Below, one piece after another: positions 8,591 to 17,340 of a stretch of 28,320 nt of DNA (the stretch's first letter is position 1; the number at the start of each line of letters is the position of its first letter). Location of the stretch: the NCBI GenBank assembly GCA_037176845.1, contig JAYKXP010000314.1, forward strand, positions 1 through 28,320, written 5' to 3'. The notes below the pieces were generated by a model. It had not been told where the DNA came from and did no database searches. It worked only from the letters and a program-made list of their open reading frames with translations. Made by a program: the position numbers and the translations under genes. Source of the stretch: Paramarasmius palmivorus. Its lineage: Eukaryota; Basidiomycota; Agaricomycetes; Agaricales; Marasmiaceae.

Positions 8591-9897
8591 ATGCCTTCTG
8601 GATACCGCCTTGAATATGCCGCCTCCAATCGCGCAAAGTGCAAGGGTGAGAAATGACTCCTTCAAATCGGTGTTATTTGATGCCATTCTGATTCAGGCCC
8701 TAAACCCTGCTCAGGCAAGCTCTTGGGCTAACTCATTATCTCAAGTTTCGGGGTTGCGATACACATCCGTTGTTAGGTACTCCCATTGCCAAAGGTACAC
8801 TTCGTTTTGGAACCATTGTGAAATTCGAGGGAAAGCAATCATAGTGAGTGCGCATCGCCTGTTTTGTTTGTCTGACCTCGAACTGTCCTATCCCTTTTGC
8901 TCTTTAGCGCATGGAGACATTGGGGATGCGTTAGCAAGAAACAATTCGAAAACATGAAGGCGCGGTCCTCAGATGTTTCGGAGTTGGACGGCTATGAAGA
9001 TCTCAAGCCTGAAGACCAGGAGCGCGTGAAGAAGGCATACGAAGATGGCCACGTTGCCCCAGAAGATATTCCCGAGAGCGCAAGGAAACCTCTCAGAGAA
9101 GTGGATGGTGAGGAGGAGGAGGATAAGCCTAAAAAGATGCCTCTGGCCATCGTGAAGAACTTGAAGGACGACAGCGAAGAGAAGACCGAGAATAAGGATC
9201 ATCGTGAGAAGTCCAACAAAGCAAGGGCAAGCACACAGGCGTCCAAAACGGCGTGTCATGCAATTGTACAGACCGTTGCGGGCGAAGCTGAGGGGCAAGG
9301 GGCTGGAGATGCTGAGGAGGAGGAACCCAAAAAGAAGTCTCGTGCCACCATGGCTATGACTTCAGAGAGTTCTCAAAATTTGTATGCTGTTGCTGGTATG
9401 TCTTCATGGATTCTTCCGTATACAGGTCCCTAGCTGACGAGCTACACGGTAGATTTTTCCTTGGTTCCTGTGGGAACAGGTGAGCCGTCCGTTGCGGAGT
9501 ATAATGCAGAGTGTCAGAGAGTACTTGAGAAAGCTGGTGTTAAGTATAAGGTATCTGTGTATCTGTCTTTCTACTTCCCGTCGTTCTCAGCTAACGCGTT
9601 TGTTATAGTTACAGTAAGTCGACGTCTGCCTTCTATCTAATTCTGATACTAATACGCATCATAGCGGATACGGTACCAACATAGGTTCGTCCCTTCCTGT
9701 TGTACCACCCAAAATACACTTAGACTAATACTCGATCGCTGTCAGAAGGCTCATGGTCCCAAGTCTGCCAAGCGATATACGATTGTCACGCAGCCGTCCA
9801 TGCAAAAGGCGCTCCTAGAATCGCTACTGATATTCGGATAGGTACTCGTGTGGGTCGTCAAATTGGTCCTCGGCCTGAGGAGGAGAGTCATCGGTAG
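8591..9897 (+). CDS. PARP-type zinc finger joined to UPF0045/ECM15 domain
   Basis: Exons: 8591-8645, 8697-8714, 8777-8843, 8908-9395, 9453-9550, 9609-9613, 9665-9684, 9746-9897, which give 300 codons plus stop. Residues 1-64 form a zf-PARP domain with likely zinc ligands C17, C23, H51 and C54 (YRLEYA, LRFGTIVKFEG, WRHWGCV). Such fingers recognise DNA breaks or nick structures; a nuclear role is inferred. Residues 65-194 are a charged, acidic/lysine-rich linker with KPKK and PKKKSR, possible nuclear localisation signals. Residues 195-300 match the UPF0045/ECM15/MTH1187 family (Thiamine_BP fold, about 100 residues): DFSLVPVGTGEPSVAEY, LHGYGTNIEGSW, GAPRIATDIRIGTR. Intron 2 starts with GC (CAG|GCAAGC). 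Exon 6 is only 5 nt. Met195 sits in GCCACCATGG, so this could instead be two genes sharing a frame, the second starting at 9350. It starts 246 nt after paralogue A ends. Confidence 0.85.
9350..9897 (+). CDS. ECM15: Alternative: separate UPF0045/ECM15 gene starting inside
   Basis: If the thiamine-binding-like domain is expressed separately, it starts at the ATG at 9350 (context GCCACCATGG) with exons 9350-9395, 9453-9550, 9609-9613, 9665-9684, 9746-9897, giving a protein of 106 residues. That is the usual length for free-standing members of this family (yeast ECM15, archaeal MTH1187). The N-terminus MAMTSESSQNLYAVADF also looks like a natural family start. No stop codon lies between the zinc finger and this ATG, so a fused product is equally possible. 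Members of this family are small proteins reported to bind thiamine or related pyrimidines; their exact role is uncertain. Confidence 0.5.
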
Positions 9898-10330
9898 GTC
9901 GGTTGCCCCCGCCGACCCTTTAAAAGTTTTGGTGTGTGTGTATTGCTTTCGCGTACTGTCTATGATGTATGATTACCCTGTGCGATTACCCTGTGCTATG
10001 TACACCAATCTCTGCGTCTTCCTGTATTGTCATTCGGAAGAGGATATGACTCAATACCGTCGAGACTTTTGCTCTAACCACCATCCGCTTATGTACCTCC
10101 GCCGTCATTGGCGCCCGAAGATTCGGGAGAAATTTTCTTTATCACAAGCCTGTCCGCTCGAGGAAACTTTAACGTATGCAGAATAGTTGTGTATTTATCT
10201 ACTATTCATAAGTAATTCCGATAACATTTGACTGCTACATTCTCAGTTGTTTGCTAGAGCCATTTTCTCTTCGAGAGCTATAGTTGGATAGGAAACATTT
10301 GTTTTGCATTTTGTAAATGCAGGTTATAGG
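9898..10330. other. Intergenic, nothing recognised
   Basis: This is AT-richer sequence after the zinc-finger gene. A frame at 9848-10186 overlaps the last exon in another phase and is a shadow. No poly(A) hexamer, repeat or conserved coding stretch was seen. Confidence 0.5.
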
Positions 10331-10339
10331 TGGCAGTAA

Positions 10340-10620
10340 GACCCTAGTCGGGCTCGCGATGTTCAAAGTGTGCCGCCTGAGCCGGTGCTGGTGAAGCGTG
10401 ACCGGGAAAGTCAGAACCGCATCAGGAAGCTTACGGCCTCTCCTTTTTCGGCCCGTAGACGACCCGTAGGCGACCCGGGACGGCCTTTTGTGACGGGTCA
10501 CGGGCTAGACCCTCTTTTACCGAATGCCGTCCTCTCGGCAACGCTCGGCAATGCCCAGCAAAAGGCCTAAAAGGCCGAAGGCGCCGGGCTAGGTCCACTT
10601 TTCTGAAAGGTCGGGTTGAC
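10340..10620. repeat. GC-rich island with short near-repeats
   Basis: This is markedly GC-richer than its flanks. It contains three successive variants of GACCCGTAGGC/GACCCGGGAC near 10455-10485, GTGACGGGTCACGGGCTAGA with an internal inverted pair (GTGAC/GTCAC), and AAAAGGCCTAAAAGGCC. Related strings (ATGCCGTAAAATGCCGAAAGG) recur near 10940-10962. Such islands in AT-richer intergenic DNA are often transposon ends or solo terminal repeats, but no terminal inverted repeat or target duplication could be defined. Confidence 0.35.
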
Positions 10621-12270
10621 CATGCTTATTCACTCAATGCTGCTGATCAATTCTATCCATAGAGTCTTCTTATATAAGGTGTATTATATGCTTTTATGCT
10701 GTCTGGAGGCCATATTTCAATTCACAAACATACTTCGATAGTGATTTATATATCTGAGAGACCGTGGGAACCTGGATGTACACATCTCAAAAAAAAGCAC
10801 GCCGGAGCTGGGCATTGCATCGGAACACTATACAAAGACAGATTTTGCTACTACCTATGTCTAGATAGCTCTAAGTAGTCAGGATGCACCATATATTATG
10901 CTGCTTAGAATCGGCATTTCAAACCATTGACCAAAGGTCGAAATGCCGTAAAATGCCGAAAGGTACACCGCCGGAGACCAGCCAGGCGGGTCACATACGT
11001 ATTGGGTTATGACTGTATACCATGTGTGACGGATGTCACAGGTCTTCACTGTCTTTACGTGGTACTCCCTTGGCAGCTTTACTTGGGATATATTTGAGCC
11101 TAGGCCGCCCGTTACGTGTAGCCGCATGCGTGATCATCATGGATGAATCAATAAATAAGCATACCAGTGAGACCCGAACTGCAGGTCCTTTTGGGCTTGC
11201 ATGCGCAGTCACGTATCTCATTACACCTCAAGACTACTGAGCTATACCGTTCTTGCTTATCTTTGAGTGGGGCTTCAACACATACCTCGTGTTCACGGAA
11301 CTTGGGAGATTTTACTCACACTATGTATACAGTAGTGTTTTTACTTTATAACCCGACTTCCTCGAGCATTCCACCGTTAAAAATGACTTTAAGGCTTTTA
11401 AAATTCTACTGTGATGATAGAGCAGGTTGAAGGATTGTTTTTTTAATTGCTCAATTGGTGACCTTTCGAGACCATGGACAGGACAACGTGCTGGTCAAAA
11501 TTTTTACGTTGCTATGGCGTAGCGGTATAGCTGCTAATAGATGATAGATTGGGTATAAGCCATGTACCCCGATACCTGGTTGTACGAGTGTACCCCTCGA
11601 CTCTGTGTCGAATCATTTTTTATTATCTTGACGTGAAACAATTTTGTCATTCTGCACTTTACTGGGCGCCACCATTACGTTCAGGCGCCTTAGCCCAAAT
11701 ATTCCTAAGATACTGGCAAGGAGTGGGTAGACCGTTGAGCTGTGGGATTGTGGCTCACATAAACCCGTAATACGTTGTCCATCATTCATGTAGCTTGCCC
11801 GGTCACGTTCGAATACGTATGTGCCCCACATGGTTGGTCTCCGGCAGTGTAATTTGTCATACTCCTGATGCGGAACCCGAGACTCGTTTTTCCAAGTTTT
11901 TCTTCCTCTACAATAACTGTCACCAATGCACCATTGCCATACACATTTTGCAAGTTCAAGTTGAAGGTTCTCTAAAACTTTATTGATGCCAAACAACTGT
12001 GCTCTCGATACTTCCACCCCAAAGCTTCATGGCGTGTCCTTGGGCGGCGGGCGATATGCACGGTCCTTACTCTCACAAGCCAATGGTTTATCGTTAAGAA
12101 CAAGAAGCGGCTCGAGCTCAATATCATCGACATCCACTGATACACTAATAACGCTTTTGTGCCTCCACCGTCATCACTCAACAAAGTTCCAGGGAAGATA
12201 TTCCCTTTCACGCCATGGCAACGTAGTCTTGAAACAATCCTTTATAATGGGACGCTCCAGGTATTCACTT
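10621..12270. other. Gene-free stretch, probably degraded repeats
   Basis: Only short frames occur (for example 11613-12017 minus, 134 codons; 11983-12276 plus, 97 codons), and none has a recognisable domain or splice-linked continuation. Composition is mixed. I see no long terminal repeat, reverse transcriptase or transposase motif. Confidence 0.4.
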
Positions 12271-12284
12271 AGCTAGCGCTAGCT
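12271..12284. repeat. Perfect 14-bp palindrome
   Basis: AGCTAGCGCTAGCT is its own reverse complement. It lies ten bases before the second copy of the dispersed repeat (12294), so it could mark the boundary of that repeat, though one site is not enough to show this. Confidence 0.7.
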
Positions 12285-12293
12285 GGGTAACAA

Positions 12294-12728
12294 CTGAGGT
12301 GCGTTCCTTCTTTTCCTTCGTCTTACCAGGCCGCTCTAACTCAGTCTCCAGACAAGATGAACACGATTTCCCGAGCTTTGTACCAGGATCAATCACCCAT
12401 ATTGCCCACGCATTCCATACCCTACTCCACGAAAACAACACACGCCCAATGACCTCTACCCCAATCCCTTCACCGTGTAGGCGATGTTCAAAAGAATCAC
12501 CATCTAAACTCGACTCCGCGGCGCGAGAATGGCATCCTATTCATGGTGTATTTCCCTCGAAGGCAACTTTGGCGCATTTTGGTGGGCAGCGAAAACAGAA
12601 GTTCGGTCAATCACGCCCCGTTTGTTCAGCGTCGTTCTCTCGCGGCTAGTTGCAAGCACCAGCGCCAGCTGCACTGGGCGAACATACGGAGAAAACATTC
12701 TCTTTCACGAAACTATCTGCGGGGAAGC
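12294..12728 (+). repeat. Dispersed repeat, longer copy (segments a-b-c)
   Basis: It is collinear with 5008-5275 (segments a and b) and then with 4614-4700 (segment c). It begins with the same intron-like block (GTGCGTTCCTTCTTTTCC, CTAAC, CTCCAG), followed by AAGATGAACACG. Overlapping open frames (12299-12649, 12529-12738, 12543-12998) cover it in different phases, as expected of a decayed coding region. The order a-b-c here is probably ancestral and the c/a-b order at 4614-5275 rearranged. The family was not identified. Confidence 0.6.
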
Positions 12729-12729
12729 A

Positions 12730-13430
12730 TACACGTAGGGAACGGGCTCAAGTCGATATGGCGTACTGGGCGAAGATCTAGGGAGCAGAGGGCTAGATGT
12801 GAGCCCATTCTCGACAAGGTCGGAATAGCGTCGCGCACTGCCTGGAAGACGAGAAAGAAATGGCGATATCCCGAGTCTCATCTTACATACCTGCTATGGT
12901 GTGGGAGTCTCGCATACTTGAAAGTTGCGGTGCGTTTTCTCTCGTCGGCCCAGAGTTCATATGTGAAAACTCTCAATACAGGATGGAAGATGACCTGATC
13001 CACAACTAGCCTATCCGCAATTGGCACCTTCTACAGCATTATCTACTCCATCGATTTTCGTTTGGAGTAATCGAGTCTGGGTGACTGGGAATACGTACCT
13101 GGATCCCTCTACACCATGATGGAATGTTGACGCACTTCCTGCCAACAGGTTCGTAGGAGCTAGCAGTTGTAACCTCATTACTGATATCATCGTAGTTCCC
13201 AAACTACCTGATGCAAGGTGGCCTCCTACTCAATGTAAAGGCAGCTCTTTCGCTACAGCTACAATCGCCTTTTTCTCTCTCGGGTCCTCGTCAACGATGG
13301 TCACCATCACACTCTTATGCGACTGTTTCTATGATCGTGTGAAGGTATGTGGTTCTTCTGACAGGTTAACACAATTCCAGCCTGATTTCTCGAAAAGTGT
13401 GGAACCCAACTTCAACTGCTGTAACCTGTG
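12730..13430. other. Intergenic, nothing recognised
   Basis: The tail of a frame ending at 12998 and a short minus-strand frame at 13011-13202 show no conserved motif. No repeats beyond those listed separately were seen. Confidence 0.45.
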
Positions 13431-13432
13431 AC

Positions 13433-13459
13433 GATCCTGAGCGCTGAGCGCTCTTGATC
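13433..13459. repeat. Inverted repeat upstream of paralogue B
   Basis: GAGCGCT and AGCGCTC flank a single G, and the whole is bounded by GATC on both sides (GATC-CT-GAGCGCT-G-AGCGCTC-TT-GATC). It lies about 460 nt before the start of paralogue B. It could be a protein-binding site or a hairpin; nothing links it to transcription directly. Confidence 0.6.
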
Positions 13460-13532
13460 AGCGCAGTGTTCGTACTTCGGGATCATGCGAATCATTGGAT
13501 TGAGCATTCACATTGGTGAAATTGCAGTGTTC

Positions 13533-13548
13533 ATCAATGATCATTGAT
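13533..13548. repeat. Perfect 16-bp palindrome upstream of paralogue B
   Basis: ATCAATGATCATTGAT is an exact palindrome about 370 nt before the paralogue B start codon and 74 nt after the other inverted repeat. Its length makes chance occurrence in a short region unlikely. The form resembles a dimeric regulator site, but no counterpart was noticed upstream of A or C. Confidence 0.65.
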
Positions 13549-13916
13549 TATACGTACGCTCAAGGTGCGCGTTGGTTTTCGTTTGTACATCTTTGACTTG
13601 GTGTATTGTCGCATAACGAATATAGCCTCTTTCAATCGGCTCTGCTTTGCGTCTCTCTTAACTCACAGCCCATGCATGGGATGACCCTTTCAATGAACAT
13701 AATACAGTCTTCTCCAACTCATGCCGGTCGCCGAGGCGCACAGGCTTTAATTAACGACCATCATGATTCTGTCAGGGCGGCAGCATTCACCTCTTCGATA
13801 TTGTCGAGTTCGCGACGTATTCAATTTTTGACTATATTTAAAGTGAGCATACGGTTCATATCTGCAAACTGCGTTAGCTGCGCTAACCTGAACTCAGCCA
13901 TATCCTACCCTTGACT

Positions 13917-15454
13917 ATGGCATCGACACTCCCCGAAAAGTACGCCTCTTACATCTCCGTTGAACGGACAATCATTCGCCCGATATCCACATTCTCTGCA
14001 AGTTTCGAATGCGTTTTTCGCTCTGCTGCCACGCTAATGCCCAGTATTGCAGGTTATGTACTTTGTTTACGGTAGGCGGCCGCAATCTATATCCGAGCTA
14101 TGGCCCGGGAATCACACTCGATTCCTCTGCTAGGAACCTACGTCTTCCTTATCGGCACGTATCTTTATATGTTGAGAAATCACAAGCGAAGGTCGGGCAG
14201 TGCGACAACTACGAATAGGCTCTACCTAGGGCTGGCGTTATCCCTTTTCGTGTTGTCTACGCTATTCGTCTTGGTTTATAGTATTCTTTATGCCAACGAC
14301 TCCGTTGTCTTCTTCAACACGATCAAGACTGGGGACCCTCAACTTTTTCGCAAATACTTGGTATCTCATACGAACGTCAGTAGGATAGTTCTCGAGTAAG
14401 TTCAAGTTTATCTGTCTTCCATGTTCATATTTGTACTGATCTCCCTGGAACACTTAGGGTACTTCAGCCACTGGTTTCTATTCTCCTCAAGTATGTGTCA
14501 ATCCCGATCGTTATGGTTTGATGTTGACGCATTGATAGTGCCACGGCTGAATGGATGCTTGTTAGTACTTCCTCTACACATTCTTAATACCAGTTCTGAT
14601 TGAAATCCCAACCAGATTCATCGGTGCTACACAATCTGGAGTTTCAACAAACGAATAGGTCTACCCTTAATTTTCGCATCAATTATTTCAAATGGTACCG
14701 TTTTTCTCGTCGTCATTTCCCTGTCCTCATGAATGTGGCTAGCTACTGGAATTACTAGTGCTATAATCATAGCAGTTGGTCTCAAAAAGAACTCGGAAGA
14801 GCTGTTTGCTCAAGGAAACCTCATCAATTTTGCCTCTGGCATCAGTAGCATTGCTATCAATTTGATTCTGACGCTTCTGACTGGTGTGTCTTCCTCGCTT
14901 TCCTGCCCTGATCTTATATCTATGCGTTTTTCAGCCGGGCGCATCTGGTGGATTCACAGACAAGTTGTTGCCGATGGTACTCACACTAGTGATAATCTCG
15001 TCCATTCAGTTTATAAGATTATGTGCGTCCAAGCTTTCGAGAATACCACCGACTCCGTTGGTTACTATATTACCTACAGCATGGAATCAGGGATCCTTTA
15101 CCCACTGTTCCAAGTTGCAAATCTCATTCAAGTCAATACTCTGCCAAACAATAGCTCAGTGTCATTCGACTTCTTTCCTATTGCTACCTTGATGGCAGTG
15201 AGCAAACATTCCCGGTATCCCAATGACTTGTTGCTAACTGGCATCTGAAAACTCAACAGGCAATCGCACCGACCCTCATCCTAGTCCGGGCAAAACTCGG
15301 AAAGAACGTCGAGGATTTGCAAACTACTATGGAAGTTGTTTCTGACATGCGGTTCAATGATCGACGTGGGCACCGGGTGCAGTCTATTGATATTGTGCTA
15401 ACAGGGGTAGAAGTTGAGCTTCGGGAAGACGAGGAAAAGGTTTTTGTACGATAG
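13917..15454 (+). CDS. Seven-helix membrane protein, paralogue B (10 exons)
   Basis: Exons: 13917-13997, 14053-14071, 14134-14395, 14458-14490, 14539-14560, 14616-14694, 14743-14883, 14935-15022, 15080-15197, 15260-15454, giving 345 codons plus stop. Every exon boundary falls at the same place and phase as in A and C. Intron 1 begins with GC (TCT|GCAAGT); the rest are GT-AG. The protein begins MASTLPEKYASYISVE and keeps the family landmarks: YFVYG, GTYLYML, NRLYLGLALSLFVLSTLF, HRCYTIWS, RIWWIHRQV, ESGILYPL, RAKLGKNVE and a charged tail. Seven hydrophobic segments lie as in A. It has no stop or frameshift, so it appears functional. It is isolated from A by the zinc-finger gene and about 4 kb of repeat-rich DNA. 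Function is unknown; membrane location is inferred. Confidence 0.85.
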
Positions 15455-15557
15455 GCTCAGTTGATTGTCGCGGAGACGACTTGAAGCTGGGAATCATGGA
15501 CCGATGCATGTAGTATGTTTCCTGTTCGAACAGGCCATGTAACCCCCTACGTATCAC

Positions 15558-15563
15558 AATAAA
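15558..15563 (+). terminator. Possible poly(A) signal of paralogue B
   Basis: AATAAA lies 104 nt after the stop codon of paralogue B. It is a candidate only, because fungal signals are degenerate. Confidence 0.35.
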
Positions 15564-15569
15564 ACAAGT

Positions 15570-17340
15570 GCTGTTTATGTAGAGGAGTATTGCAATATGT
15601 AATATGGTCGTCGAGGGCCGTCGACGACGTTCAGCGGCTTGCGTTCAAGTGTGCTGCAAAAATAACCACGTGCACCACAACCGCCTTTTGAAATTGTAAG
15701 TACGAGTCTTCCGAATCCATATCCCTGTTCATCCTATCCTATGACACGCCATATCTGAAGGCCCGTTGGCTACCCCAAGCGATGCCCACAACGCAACCAC
15801 CACACCTTTACCCTCTTCCCAATCATTCGGAAGCAATTGACACAATTGCCTAGGAAAATTCGGGTGTTGTGGGTGCGTTCCTTCCAAGTTCCTTGCCCTT
15901 TTGTCCTCTCTCTTTACTTCGTCGCTCTTGTTCTAACATGACCCTAGAATATTCAAAATGAGATCGCATTGCCTTGATACAATACCTTGTATTAGGACCA
16001 ACACGGATCGTTTTTGCCGCACCGCTACCCTCATATGCACCACGACGCGTCCCATTCCTCAACCTATCCCACTCCACTCCTCAGAATCCAATCCAAAAAC
16101 ACGGTATATAATCTAGTAGCTCTGGGCTGTGTAAATGTTGGGCGTGCGGGTGCGAGTCGATTCACCGCCGCCTCTGGCGATGGACATGCGTTTGGGGATG
16201 TCTACCTAGCGCGGAAGGTCTTACTGTCGTTCCTCAGGAATGCGCCTGGACTTCATTGCGAATAAGCGTCAGAATGGGGAGTGCTAGGAGAGATGGTACG
16301 GATGAATAGGCTCGGAAGGGGAAGTGAAGTGATGAACTTGCAGGAAACGCTGAAAACCCAAGGCTCGACCCGCAAGCTCACCTTCATGAAACGTCTTCGT
16401 CCCATATTTCCGTTTCGACTTGCGAGAACATAAAGCGGTCCTTGATCTCGCCTCGACGTCCCTTGGAATACGATACCACCCTCGTCCCCTTAAAAAGTAT
16501 GACCGTCGGCTTATAGGAGACTATGGTCCAGGTATACGCGGCTACGTTCCTTCCCGAAAGGAATTTGACTAGTCTTGCTCTTGAAAAGGTTCACATTTGC
16601 TTCACTTCCTCACTTTCCTCGCACGCTCAATGATTCTAGGCATCGGACAGATTATGCTTTGTGTAGTCTAGTCGTGGAGACATTGGATATAGAGTCTCTC
16701 GGGCTTTATCACGAGTAGACGTCAAAAGGCCTAGGGTTCTGTCCCGTCTATGCGACATCTAACTGATCCTCAGGTGTGTACTTTGTCATCCATGGATATG
16801 TAATCGTTTGACCCACAGCCCAACAATCACAGGATAACTATACCTGTATTCCCCACAACACCTCACAAATGAAATTAGATATGAACACCGCAGCGACCAG
16901 TTCCTCGTCGTCCAGCACAACCTGAAGGAGACGGCTCATGATGCGTACACCGCGTTTCACATGCTTTCTGGCTGCCTAGTTGTCTCAGCAAAGATGATGT
17001 GATCATTTCCTGTCTTCTTCCCGGGATTCCCCTGATAAATGCATCACCGGTCCTCGAAATCCATTGCCTCCCATAGCTACAAGAGGCTTGGTCCATGCGA
17101 AAGCCAAGTACGCTTTCGTCAGACCAGACGAGCTATCGCTGCCACATTCATCGATTCCTGTGGTAGCATCTCGTCTGGGTCAACGTCCCGCTCATCAAGC
17201 TACGATTTGATCCTCGCTACTTGGTTTCTTCTCTGCCACTCGGGGGATTTCAAAATGCGGCATGGGTGCATGCAGATTTGTAACTGCCGCAACGATTGCT
17301 ATAAGACCAGGTATGAAACCATAACCTCGTCAGAACCATC
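15570..17340. other. Intergenic between paralogues B and C
   Basis: Only short frames without family resemblance are open (15850-16077 minus, 16014-16265 plus, 16875-17096 minus, 17039-17407 plus). The last overlaps exon 1 of paralogue C in another phase. A GTCGACGAC inverted pair occurs near 15610-15630. The promoter of paralogue C should lie in the last few hundred bases, but no clear TATA element was found. Confidence 0.45.

Noticed and set aside
8969..9298. Minus-strand frame of 109 codons
   Set aside because: It is the antisense shadow of the acidic linker exon of the zinc-finger gene; leucine-rich only because the sense strand is rich in GAA/GAG/AAG codons.
9848..10186. Plus-strand frame of 112 codons
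   Set aside because: Overlaps the last exon of the zinc-finger/ECM15 gene in another phase and has no family resemblance.
11613..12017. Minus-strand frame of 134 codons
   Set aside because: No recognisable motif, mixed composition, and no splice-linked partner; likely chance in gene-free sequence.
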